A stretch of DNA of 12,899 nt, from assembly GCA_027010905.1 (NCBI GenBank), contig JALVBA010000058.1:1-12899 (forward strand), read 5' to 3'. Below are positions 6,356-12,899 of this stretch, one piece after another. The position numbers and the translations under genes were made by a program. The stretch comes from Marinilabiliaceae bacterium. GTDB lineage: Bacteria; Bacteroidota; Bacteroidia; Bacteroidales; Marinilabiliaceae. Under the pieces are notes generated by a model. That model was given only the letters and a program-made list of their open reading frames with translations. It had not been told where the DNA came from and made no database searches. Position 1 is the first letter of the stretch. Every line of letters starts with the position of its first letter.

Positions 6356-8902
6356 CTACTCCGAAAAGTAAACTCTCTTAACCCGTCGACCTATTCCAGT
6401 AAGTATTTCATAAGGTATAGTGTCGCACGTTTCTGCAATTTGAGTAACCGTATACTCTTCACCAAAAACAGTTACTTCATCTCCCTCCTTCGCATTAATA
6501 TCGGTAATGTCAGCCATACACATATCCATGCATACATTCCCTACAATAGATGCAAACCGGCCATTTATCAAAAGCTTACCCTTCTCGTTTCCCAACTTTC
6601 TATTGAGGCCGTCGGCATACCCAACAGGAATTACAGCAACACGGGCATCATGTTTAAGAACACCCTGCCGCCCATAACCGATGGTCTCAAAAGCAGGAAT
6701 GTTTTTTATCTGTGTAATGTATGTCTTCAACGAGATTACACTCTTAATATCCGGTCTGTATATTGCACTAATGCCGTATAATCCAATACCCATACGCACC
6801 ATCTCAAATTGTGCCTGTGGAAATCGTTCTATCCCTGCTGAATTTAAAATATGTCGGATGAACGGGTATCCAACTCCGTTTCGTAATACTTTCGATGCCT
6901 CCCTAAACTTCTCTATCTGTTGTTTTGTAAAGATGTCGTGAGTGGAATCTTCACTCCCTGCGAGATGCGAAAATGCAGATTTTACAAAAATACCCGAATG
7001 AGTTTTCAGAGTCTCAATTAACTGAGGAATCTCTTCAGGGAAAAAGCCCAACCTCGACATGCCGGTGTCAATTTTTATGTGAACAGGCATCCTCTCCATT
7101 CCCTGCTCAGTAACAGTTCTGTTGTACTCTGTAAGTAACTCGCTGTTGTAAATCTCAGGCTCCAATCCATATTGTAACATTACCGCAAAACTCCTTACAT
7201 CAGGGTTCATCACCATAATTGGCAGGGTGATGCCTGCCAGTCGCAGGTCAACACCCTCATCGGCATAAGCAACACCAAGATAATTAACTTTCTGTTGCTG
7301 TAACAGATTAGCAATCTCGAAAGAGCCACTGCCATACGAGAACGCTTTAACCATTACCATCATCATGGTTTGTGTTTTTAACTGCTTTCGAAAAACATGA
7401 AGGTTGTGAGTAAGAGCATCAAGGTTAACTTCAAGTACCGTGCGATGAGTCTGCTGTTCAAGAATACTACGAATTCTCTCGAACGAGAAGTATCGGGCTC
7501 CCTTAAGCAAGATAGCCTCATTTTTGAATCCCGATAGCGATACTTGTTGAAGAAACTCAGTTGTTGAGTTGTACACTTCAGTATTTAGCTCATTCAGGTT
7601 AACGTGCCTGCTTATGGATTGACCAATGCAAATTAGTCGGTCAACTCTCTTCTCTTTTATTAGATTAGCAACTTTCTTGTAAAGCTCTTTGTCCGACAGT
7701 CCCGATTGAAGTATGTCTGAAAGAATAACCGTTTTAGAGAGACCTTTCTTTCGCCCCTGTTGATTCAGGAAATCAAGCGCAATCTCAAGAGAGTTGAGGT
7801 CGAGATTGTAGGCATCATCAATTAGCAGGCAGTTGTTTATTCCTTCTGCTACTTCGAGGCGCATACTCACACCCGTAAGTGACTCAATTCGTTCAGCAAC
7901 CTTCTCAATTGAAATTCCACTGCTCAATGCAAACAGAGTTGCATGCATTGCATTTTCAAAAGAGGCATCATCTGCAAAAGAGATATTCAGCATGAAGGTC
8001 TCCTCTTTCCAGATTAACATTAAAACTCTCCCTGATTCACCGCTTTCATCCGAAAGAATCTTCAGGTCTGACTCTTGGTTTGCTCCCCACGACAAAGTTT
8101 TATGGTTTGGGTATTGACTCTTTATTGTGTCATGAATTAGTTGGTGGTCGCGGCAATAGTAGAAAACAGATGCAGATTCACAAAGTCTAAGCTTCTCCTC
8201 CAACTTTTCGGTTATTGTATCGAAATTCTGCTGATGAGCCTGCCCAATATTGGTAATTAACACCGAGTTGGGAGAGATAGTTTTTTGCAACCACTCCATC
8301 TCCCCGGGTTTGGATATCCCGGCTTCAATAATGCCTAAGTCGGCCTGCTCATCCAAAAGCCATAACGACAATGGTACTCCCACCTGACTGTTAAAACTGC
8401 GTGGTGAGCGAATAACTGCTTTGTCACTCCCCAGTATCTGGAATATCCACTCCTTAACAACTGTTTTACCGTTACTGCCAGTGATGGCAAGCAGAGGGGT
8501 ATCAATCTGCAATCTGTGGTTTTCTGCAATGGCCTGCAAAGCTCTCAAAGTATCATCAACAAAAATGAATGAACAGCTCGGAAATTTTCTCTCAATCTCT
8601 TTGTCTCCTAAAGGTATGCTCTCAATGGAAGCCGAATTACCTTTGGTGTGTTTTTTTTTCTCCCCCCCAGGGGGAGTCAGAGGGGGCTTCTCTACAACAA
8701 AAACTCTCACACCTTTTTTATATAGCTCCTCAATATATTTATGCCCATCGTGATTTAGACCTTTAAGGGCAATGAAAAGAGTACCCTCAGGCGAGAATAT
8801 TTTACGACTATCAATCAGAAGTCTGGATATTTTCATATCCCCGTCTCCACTCAATGTGCCATTAGTAAATTGAGAAATTTGTTGAAGGGTGTATTCTGGC
8901 AT
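6356..8902 (-). CDS. murF-alr: bifunctional MurF-alanine racemase fusion
   Basis: This 848-residue cytoplasmic fusion is characteristic of Bacteroidetes. Residues 1-480 are MurF (UDP-MurNAc-tripeptide:D-Ala-D-Ala ligase), with the ATP loop ITGSNGKT (140-147), EAGISKPGEMEWL (193-205) and DDAYNLDLNS (362-371). Residues about 488-848 are a fold-III PLP alanine racemase: MVMVKAFSYGSG with the PLP lysine Lys519, KIDTGMSRLGF (610-620), IGYGRQ (Tyr743, likely the second catalytic base), GYADGLNR (761-768) and GNVCMDMCM (788-796). One chain thus makes D-alanine and adds the dipeptide to the peptidoglycan precursor. Residues about 71-107 (nt 8582-8692) form a low-complexity Pro/Gly/Lys-rich insertion between two N-domain strands, derived from a repeat-like DNA sequence. 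The gene lies 51 bp after tdk on the same strand and is probably cotranscribed with it. Confidence 0.95.
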   Translation of the reverse strand: MPEYTLQQISQFTNGTLSGDGDMKISRLLIDSRKIFSPEGTLFIALKGLNHDGHKYIEELYKKGVRVFVVEKPPLTPPGGEKKKHTKGNSASIESIPLGDKEIERKFPSCSFIFVDDTLRALQAIAENHRLQIDTPLLAITGSNGKTVVKEWIFQILGSDKAVIRSPRSFNSQVGVPLSLWLLDEQADLGIIEAGISKPGEMEWLQKTISPNSVLITNIGQAHQQNFDTITEKLEEKLRLCESASVFYYCRDHQLIHDTIKSQYPNHKTLSWGANQESDLKILSDESGESGRVLMLIWKEETFMLNISFADDASFENAMHATLFALSSGISIEKVAERIESLTGVSMRLEVAEGINNCLLIDDAYNLDLNSLEIALDFLNQQGRKKGLSKTVILSDILQSGLSDKELYKKVANLIKEKRVDRLICIGQSISRHVNLNELNTEVYNSTTEFLQQVSLSGFKNEAILLKGARYFSFERIRSILEQQTHRTVLEVNLDALTHNLHVFRKQLKTQTMMMVMVKAFSYGSGSFEIANLLQQQKVNYLGVAYADEGVDLRLAGITLPIMVMNPDVRSFAVMLQYGLEPEIYNSELLTEYNRTVTEQGMERMPVHIKIDTGMSRLGFFPEEIPQLIETLKTHSGIFVKSAFSHLAGSEDSTHDIFTKQQIEKFREASKVLRNGVGYPFIRHILNSAGIERFPQAQFEMVRMGIGLYGISAIYRPDIKSVISLKTYITQIKNIPAFETIGYGRQGVLKHDARVAVIPVGYADGLNRKLGNEKGKLLINGRFASIVGNVCMDMCMADITDINAKEGDEVTVFGEEYTVTQIAETCDTIPYEILTGIGRRVKRVYFSE
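8657..8690. repeat. GC-rich palindromic repeat-like sequence inside murF
   Basis: The segment combines a C7 run and a G5 run in a near-palindrome (centre 8669) with a second G5 block at 8682-8686. On the coding strand it reads as Pro-Pro-Leu-Thr-Pro-Pro-Gly-Gly (residues 73-80). Its composition is far from the surrounding AT-rich DNA, and an adjacent nine-T run at 8651-8659 encodes Lys residues. It resembles the sequence in the Tdk tail. Confidence 0.6.
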
Positions 8903-8953
8903 TGGCTGTTGTGATAATTTGTTGATCTTATAATCTAAGTTCGTCTATAATGT

Positions 8954-9589
8954 TCAGTTGCTACTCAATCCCTTTTGGGGAGTCTGCCTACCGTCAGGCA
9001 GGGGTTTGGGTGGAGCTTTTTTTGCTTTAACAAAACATGTGCGGCAGAGAGGCTCATACTCTAACTTTTCGCCCAAAAAGATTGTCTGCTCATCGTCAGT
9101 CAACCTATGTGAGAACTGTGCCAAATCGCCACATCTCATGCAGATGGCATGCACCTTGGTAACATACTCTGCAATTGCCATTACTCCCGGAATAGGTCCA
9201 AACGGTATTCCTTTGAAATCCATATCTAGCCCAGCAACAATAACCCGAATACCTTGGTTGGCAAGATTAACGCACACATCGGCCAGGCCGTTGTCGAAAA
9301 ACTGTGCCTCATCAATACCAATAACATCGATGCTACCGGTTAAAAGTAAAATGCTACCCGACGAGTCAACAGGAGTAGAGTGTATAGTGTTATTGTCGTG
9401 CGAAACCACGTCCTCATCGCTGTAGCGATTGTCGATTTTTGGTTTGAAAATCTCCACCTTCTGATTTGCAATGCGAGCCCTCTTAAGACGTCGTAACAGC
9501 TCCTCAGTTTTCCCCGAAAACATTGAGCCTGTTATCACCTCAATCCATCCTCTGTTATTATCCCTATTTGCCTTACTTTCAAGAAACAT
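8954..9589 (-). CDS. tdk: thymidine kinase, type II (TK1-like)
   Basis: The 211-residue cytoplasmic enzyme phosphorylates thymidine to dTMP in the salvage pathway. The P-loop is GSMFSGKT (21-28), the Walker B/catalytic segment is IDEAQFF with Glu94, and the lasso-domain zinc site is formed by Cys150, Cys153 (CMRCG), Cys182 and Cys185 (CRTC). Strand and loop segments [15 protein letters not shown] are typical of the TK1 type. The last roughly 22 residues ([21 protein letters not shown]) are Pro/Gly-rich, lie past the normal end of the fold and are encoded by a palindromic repeat-like sequence. tdk is divergent from the plus-strand hypothetical gene across 64 bp and precedes murF-alr by 51 bp. 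Confidence 0.95.
   Translation of the reverse strand: MFLESKANRDNNRGWIEVITGSMFSGKTEELLRRLKRARIANQKVEIFKPKIDNRYSDEDVVSHDNNTIHSTPVDSSGSILLLTGSIDVIGIDEAQFFDNGLADVCVNLANQGIRVIVAGLDMDFKGIPFGPIPGVMAIAEYVTKVHAICMRCGDLAQFSHRLTDDEQTIFLGEKLEYEPLCRTCFVKAKKAPPKPLPDGRQTPQKGLSSN
8971..9016. repeat. palindromic repeat-like element in the 3' end of tdk
   Basis: ctgcct (8984-8989) and aggcag (8996-9001) form a 6-bp stem around accgtc, flanked on the left by ccttttgggg (8971-8980) and on the right by a G-rich block with the word ggtttgggtgg. It codes for the anomalous proline-rich C-terminal tail of Tdk. The layout resembles the palindromic intergenic repeats that I recall from Bacteroidetes genomes; this needs a genome-wide search. 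Confidence 0.55.
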
Positions 9590-9621
9590 TAGTAACTGTG
9601 ATGTTTTTTAATTGCAATCAT

Positions 9622-9629
9622 TAACTTTG
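9622..9629 (+). promoter_or_regulatory. Bacteroidetes-type -7 promoter box
   Basis: TAACTTTG is an exact match to the Bacteroidetes sigma-ABfr -7 consensus TAnnTTTG. It lies 24 bp before the start of the plus-strand hypothetical gene, giving a leader of about 20 nt. No good -33 TTTG is seen at the expected distance, so the call rests on one box and its position. Confidence 0.45.
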
Positions 9630-9653
9630 TAAAAGTAACAAAAAAGGACAAAT

Positions 9654-10403
9654 ATGAAGAAAGAAGCTCTTATCAACATTATTATTAACGACCTGAAAGA
9701 GGTTCAGCAGTTAATGGAGGCATTCAGGGGTGAGTCTGCCATGAACAGTGCTTTTGTAAATTTGGCAAAAACAAAGATTAGAAATATTGAAGAGGAGGTG
9801 TCTCTGCTTGAGAAGGAGTTTGGTAACTCCATTGCTCCAAATCAACCGGTTGTGGAGAAGCTAACCGAACAACCAAAGATAGTTGAAGAGAGATCAAATC
9901 CGGTTAAGGCTGAAGTTAAGAAGGTGATAGAGCCTGCTGATGAACCGGTATTGAAGGATATTATTGTGGAAGAGAGTAAAGAGGATGTAGCCACAAAAAA
10001 AGAGAAACCCAAAGAGATTAAGAAAACTATAAAGCCAAAGAGCGATAGCGCCAAAGCGAAAAAACATAATGCCACTGAGGGCAAGGCTACGTTAGCTGAT
10101 GTTTTGAATAAGGATAAAGGTGCCGTTAATGAAAATATTAGCCGGGGAGAGACTGAAAATGATCTGCTCTACAACAAAGCTGTTGGTGATATACGAAAGG
10201 CTATGGGGATTAATGATAGGTTTTTCTATCAGCGCGAACTCTTTGAGGGAAATGCTGACCTGTTTAATCAAACCCTCGACCAGCTAAACAAGATGGATAG
10301 TTTTGATGATGCATCAAACTTTTTAATCTCAAATTTCGATTGGGATCGTGAGAGTGATGTTCCGGGGGCATTTATAAAGATTGTAAAGCGTCGTTTTTTA
10401 TGA
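9654..10403 (+). CDS. conserved hypothetical protein upstream of rsmI
   Basis: The 249-residue soluble protein lacks a signal peptide or membrane segment. Three regions are visible: an N-terminal helical part (1-57), a Lys/Glu/Pro-rich and probably disordered linker (about 60-145), and a C-terminal domain (about 146-249) with TLADVLNK, DIRKAMGINDRFFYQRELF and a closing DWDRESD and KIVKRRF. The C-terminal part resembles uncharacterised Bacteroidetes proteins found beside tdk/rsmI; I know no function for it. Its stop overlaps the rsmI start (ATGA, 10400-10403), so translation of the two is probably coupled. The start is supported by an AGGA 8 to 9 bases upstream and by the -7 box 24 bp upstream. 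Confidence 0.85.
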   Translation: MKKEALINIIINDLKEVQQLMEAFRGESAMNSAFVNLAKTKIRNIEEEVSLLEKEFGNSIAPNQPVVEKLTEQPKIVEERSNPVKAEVKKVIEPADEPVLKDIIVEESKEDVATKKEKPKEIKKTIKPKSDSAKAKKHNATEGKATLADVLNKDKGAVNENISRGETENDLLYNKAVGDIRKAMGINDRFFYQRELFEGNADLFNQTLDQLNKMDSFDDASNFLISNFDWDRESDVPGAFIKIVKRRFL

Positions 10404-11068
10404 GTAAACTGTATCTCGTACCTACTCCGGTGGGAAACTTGGAGGATATAACTCTCAGAGCCATCAGGCTGCTGAAAGAGGTTTCATTTATTCTGGCTGA
10501 GGATACCCGTAAATCAGGTACTCTGTTGAAGCACTATGAGATTGATACTCCCATGATATCGCACCATAAATTTAATGAGCACAGTACTGTAGAGAAGATC
10601 ATTTCGAGGATTAATGGGGGTGAAGATGCCGCATTGATTACAGATGCCGGGACTCCGGCAATTTCAGATCCCGGATTTCTGATAGTGAAAAAATGTGTTG
10701 ATGCCGATATTGAGGTGGAGTGCCTTCCCGGTGCTACTGCTTTTGTTCCGGCTCTTGTTGTTTCCGGTCTCTCCAACGAACGTTTCTGTTTCGAAGGATT
10801 TCTCCCACAAAAGAAGGGAAGGCAAAAGAGGCTTCTGACACTGAAAAATGAGACCCGTACGATGATATTTTACGAGTCTCCCTACCGGTTGGTTAAAACA
10901 CTCCACCAGCTGGGGGAGGTTGTGGGAACCGACCGAAAAGCCTCTGTGTCACGCGAAATATCTAAACTCTACGAAGAGAACAGACGGGGAACATTGGAGG
11001 AGTTAGAGCAATATTTCTCACAAAAAACCGTTAAAGGAGAGATTGTAATTGTGTTGGATGGGAAGTGA
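10400..11068 (+). CDS. rsmI: 16S rRNA (cytidine1402-2'-O)-methyltransferase RsmI
   Basis: The 222-residue SAM-dependent enzyme 2'-O-methylates C1402 in the ribosomal P site of 16S rRNA. Family motifs run in order: LYLVPTPVGNLEDITLRA (4-21), LAEDTR (32-37), ALITDAGTPAISDPG (78-92), CLPGATAFVPALVVSGL (108-124), FEGFLPQKKGRQKRL (131-145) and FYESPYRL (157-164). It ends soon after EIVIVLDGK, so it lacks the roughly 60-residue C-terminal extension of E. coli RsmI, as is usual in Bacteroidetes. The start overlaps the upstream gene by 4 bp. No clear terminator follows; the spacer is repeat-rich. Confidence 0.95.
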   Translation: MSKLYLVPTPVGNLEDITLRAIRLLKEVSFILAEDTRKSGTLLKHYEIDTPMISHHKFNEHSTVEKIISRINGGEDAALITDAGTPAISDPGFLIVKKCVDADIEVECLPGATAFVPALVVSGLSNERFCFEGFLPQKKGRQKRLLTLKNETRTMIFYESPYRLVKTLHQLGEVVGTDRKASVSREISKLYEENRRGTLEELEQYFSQKTVKGEIVIVLDGK

Positions 11069-11072
11069 TGTT

Positions 11073-11149
11073 GGATGCTGAGCGTTAGCGAAGTCCCGAG
11101 TATCGGGATGGGATATAAGACGTGTGGATTGAGGATGCTGAGCGATAGC
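11073..11149. repeat. 17-bp direct repeat, 60 bp apart, with an internal hairpin
   Basis: ggatgctgagcgttagc (11073-11089) recurs with one mismatch as ggatgctgagcgatagc (11133-11149), exactly 60 bp later. Between the copies, cccga and tcggg (11095-11107) form a small hairpin around gta. The segment is non-coding and begins a few bases after the rsmI stop. The core resembles the GAGCGTAGTCGAAG-type words that I recall from intergenic repeats of Bacteroidetes. Confidence 0.65.
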
Positions 11150-11173
11150 TACAGTTGCTACATGAACAAAAAA

Positions 11174-11262
11174 CTCTGTGTCTCTGTGCCTCTGTGTTAG
11201 TCACTAACTAAATTGTAAACAAATGATAAAAACACACTCAATGCCTCAATGCCTTCGTGTTA
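11174..11262. repeat. two blocks of triple 8-bp tandem repeats
   Basis: Block one has CTCTGTG three times at an 8-bp period (11174-11180, 11182-11188, 11190-11196) followed by tta. Block two, 63 bp on, has CTCAATGC twice (11237-11252) followed by CTTCGTGT (11253-11260) and taa. Both blocks share the period, the repeat number and the GTGTTA ending, so they look like diverged members of one family. They lie in the spacer before the lipoprotein start. An in-frame upstream ATG at 11223 would translate block two, but this is unlikely to be real protein. Confidence 0.7.
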
Positions 11263-11285
11263 ATTATTTACTAAAACATAAAAAA

Positions 11286-12155
11286 ATGAACAAACTATTA
11301 TTACTACTTATTGTACCTGCTGTTTTATCTTCTTGTATAGGCTCGGGATCATCGGAATTGAAAAATCAGAACGACTCACTATTCATGGTCTCCATTGAGA
11401 AAGACAGGCAGATGAATGAGCTTATTGGTTCGTTGGTTGAGATTGATGATAATCTGCAACAGATAAAAGAGAAAGAAAATATTATTGCAATGAATGCCCG
11501 ATTGAAGGATAACACCTCAACGGCAACAATGAAGGAGACAATAAATAACGATATTAAAGCTATTTATGACCTAATGCTTAAGAATAAAGAGAAGATAGCG
11601 GAGCTGGAAAAGAAAATTGGTTTGGGAAATAAAAACAATGCTGCATTAAAGAAGTTAGTTGAAAGGTTAAACAAGCAGTTAAAAGATAAAACAATCGAGA
11701 TTGTTCAACTGCGCGAAGACCTGAAAAGAAAAGATATTATTATTGCCGATTTGAACTTTACTGTTGAGGGACTTGAGCTGGCCTTAGATTCAATACATGC
11801 CGAAGCCCTTGCTTCCGAAAGAAAACTGAAAGAGACAACAGAAGAGTTGTATCGTGGATTCTACGTATTCGGAACAAAGAAAGAGCTGAAAGAGCAAAAT
11901 ATAATTTCCAGCAATGGAATGTTTAAAAAGCAGAAGGTGCTTGAGGGAGATTTTGATGGCGACTACTTCACCCGCATCGATATTCGAGAAGTAGACTCTA
12001 TCCCTCTTTTCAGACCAAAAGCAAAACTGCTTACCAGCCACCCCGAAGGCTCATACTCTCTCGAAAAAAACTCTGAAGGGGCACTTATGCTCAAGATTGC
12101 CGACAAAGAAAGATTCTGGAGCAGATCCAAATATCTTGTTGTGCAGGTGAATTGA
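11286..12155 (+). CDS. Cbp1-like coiled-coil lipoprotein (putative collagen-binding adhesin family)
   Basis: With the start at 11286 the product is 289 residues. It opens with a lipoprotein signal (MNKLLLLLIVPAVLSSC, lipobox LSSC, acylated Cys17), whereas the upstream ATG at 11223 would add 21 repeat-encoded residues that mask the signal. Residues about 30-190 are a long Lys/Glu-rich coiled coil. A compact C-terminal domain follows, with FGTKKELKEQNII (195-207), GDYFTRIDIREVDSI (225-239), AKLLTSHPEGSYSLE (246-260) and FWSRSKYLVVQVN (277-289). From memory this arrangement matches the Bacteroides Cbp1 family of collagen-binding glycoprotein adhesins. Three Bacteroidetes O-glycosylation sequons D(S/T)(A/I/L/V/M/T) are present, at Asp30, Asp168 and Asp237. 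It is envelope-anchored; binding activity is not shown. A strong terminator follows. Confidence 0.8.
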   Translation: MNKLLLLLIVPAVLSSCIGSGSSELKNQNDSLFMVSIEKDRQMNELIGSLVEIDDNLQQIKEKENIIAMNARLKDNTSTATMKETINNDIKAIYDLMLKNKEKIAELEKKIGLGNKNNAALKKLVERLNKQLKDKTIEIVQLREDLKRKDIIIADLNFTVEGLELALDSIHAEALASERKLKETTEELYRGFYVFGTKKELKEQNIISSNGMFKKQKVLEGDFDGDYFTRIDIREVDSIPLFRPKAKLLTSHPEGSYSLEKNSEGALMLKIADKERFWSRSKYLVVQVN

Positions 12156-12187
12156 GAGAGCTTTAATTGTTGTTGAAAATAGTAGTA

Positions 12188-12230
12188 CACGTTCATCCCT
12201 CTTTTGGAAGGGGTGAACGTGACTTTTTTG
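12188..12230 (+). terminator. Rho-independent terminator
   Basis: cacgttcatccc (12188-12199) pairs with ggggtgaacgtg (12210-12221), twelve pairs including one G-U, around a 10-nt loop, and six T follow at 12224-12229. It lies 33 bp past the lipoprotein stop codon on the same strand. Confidence 0.9.
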
Positions 12231-12269
12231 GTTCTACTACCAATTTCAGAACAACTGACCTAATCGGAT

Positions 12270-12899
12270 TTAGGATGATACCAACTTATAGGATAATGTA
12301 AGATTTGAGCCGGGGAATTTCGTTTCAGTATCGTTCATTGCCACACATATTTTTTTTATGATAGCATCGTCTTTCCAATGAGATAGCCTATGTATTTCAA
12401 TAACTAATTTTTGATTTTTGTTATCCACTATCAGATTTGCATCTGTTTTATACATCTGCTTTAGCAAAAGTCTGGATTCGTCTTTATGAGACATATGTTC
12501 TTTTATAATATTCGACAATGCTGTTTCGGCTCTATATGCTATCAGTTTAACAGTGTCCAAGAAATGTTTGCGTTGATTTATAACATTATCAAATTTTTCA
12601 TTTTCAGGAAGTTCCGAATAGATTGTTTTTTGGGGCTTACAAGTGTGTCAATTCCAAACTCTTACATCATATATTTAAAGAAGTTTTCCTGAGACCACCG
12701 AGCGAACATATACAAGCCAATCATCATAATTGAGATAGTGTAGTTTGTGGTTACAATTGATGTTTGATGCCCGGATTTTGATTTATTGCGTATCTCCCTT
12801 GCCCATATTTTTTTTTGCTCCCCTTATTTTGTAACAATACTCCACGTTCAGCCAGTTCAATAGTTTTTTCTGTTCCAAAAGGTAATGTTCCGGTATGCT
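12270..12899 (-). pseudogene. decayed transposase-like gene, C-terminal part, truncated by the window edge
   Basis: Three minus-strand segments in three different frames together read like the C-terminal third of a transposase. The segment from the right edge to about 12808 begins HTGTLPFGTEKTIELAERG. The segment 12662-12807 has IWAREIRNKSKSGHQ, then MFARWSQENFFKYMM and a stop at 12662-12664, with EFGIDTLV continuing in frame after it. The segment from about 12625 to 12270 has ELPENEKFDNVINQRKHF and LIAYRAETAL and ends SYKLVSS. Frame breaks fall at A-runs on the coding strand (12808-12816 and 12626-12631). Words such as ARWSQENFFKYM and AYRAETAL are familiar to me from large putative transposases of Bacteroidetes and others; I cannot give an IS family. 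Two frameshifts and a stop argue for a pseudogene. No terminal inverted repeat was found. Confidence 0.7.

Noticed and set aside
6284..6781. 165-codon plus-strand open frame starting in the pta leader
   Set aside because: Only its first 24 or so codons lie outside alr; the rest is antisense to the racemase. It has no promoter box and no known family.
8958..9425. 155-codon open frame on the plus strand opposite tdk
   Set aside because: It is antisense to a complete thymidine kinase with all motifs, and its translation shows no recognisable family or start context.
9590..9640. Promoter for tdk on the minus strand
   Set aside because: TACTTTTA resembles TAnnTTTG with one mismatch, but the nearest TTTG is only 12 bp upstream, too close for a -33 element.
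11174..11262. CRISPR-like array
   Set aside because: The repeats are 7-8 bp with one-base gaps, there are no spacers of 25-40 bp, and no cas gene is present.
11223..11285. Upstream ATG for the lipoprotein gene
   Set aside because: It would place 21 residues, partly encoded by the tandem repeat block, before a canonical lipoprotein signal peptide.

Overview
The window looks like chromosomal DNA of an anaerobic, fermentative member of the Bacteroidetes, most likely Bacteroidales. The evidence is a MurF-alanine racemase fusion next to thymidine kinase and RsmI, a short RsmI and a short Pta, a Cbp1-type coiled-coil lipoprotein, one exact Bacteroidetes-type -7 box (TAnnTTTG), few Shine-Dalgarno sequences and AT-rich intergenic DNA. 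No rRNA, tRNA, CRISPR or intact mobile element was seen.

Layout. 1-965 holds a small outer-membrane beta-barrel gene (minus strand) between two hairpin terminators, with an unassigned open stretch at the left edge. 966-1511 is a DJ-1/YajL-family gene (minus). 1749-5985 is a four-gene minus-strand block, transcribed in the order phosphate acetyltransferase, divergent 3-hydroxyacyl-CoA dehydrogenase, acetate kinase, phosphate butyryltransferase-family enzyme. A gene-free region of about 370 bp precedes it, carrying a perfect palindrome and a 12-bp direct repeat. 6356-9589 holds the murF-alr fusion and tdk (minus). From a 64-bp divergent intergenic region, the plus strand carries a conserved hypothetical gene overlapping rsmI by 4 bp, then a repeat-rich spacer, then a Cbp1-like lipoprotein gene ended by a strong terminator. 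12270-12899 is the decayed C-terminal part of a transposase-like gene, running off the right edge.

How the genes work together. The pta-hbd-ackA-ptb block is a substrate-level phosphorylation module: acyl-CoA to acyl phosphate (Pta for acetyl, Ptb for C4 or branched acyl) and then ATP through one visible kinase. A 3-hydroxyacyl-CoA dehydrogenase homologue is embedded in it. The murF-alr fusion makes D-alanine and adds D-Ala-D-Ala to the peptidoglycan precursor. tdk salvages thymidine and rsmI modifies 16S rRNA.

The most unusual signal is a set of short repeat-like sequences. Two sit inside or at the end of reading frames: a Pro/Gly-rich insertion in the MurF half and a palindrome-containing C-terminal tail on Tdk. 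Others fill the rsmI-lipoprotein spacer and the loop of the leftmost terminator. The acyl-phosphate cluster, with its atypical dehydrogenase, is the most interesting metabolic unit. I found no clear defence system or other wholly unfamiliar system.
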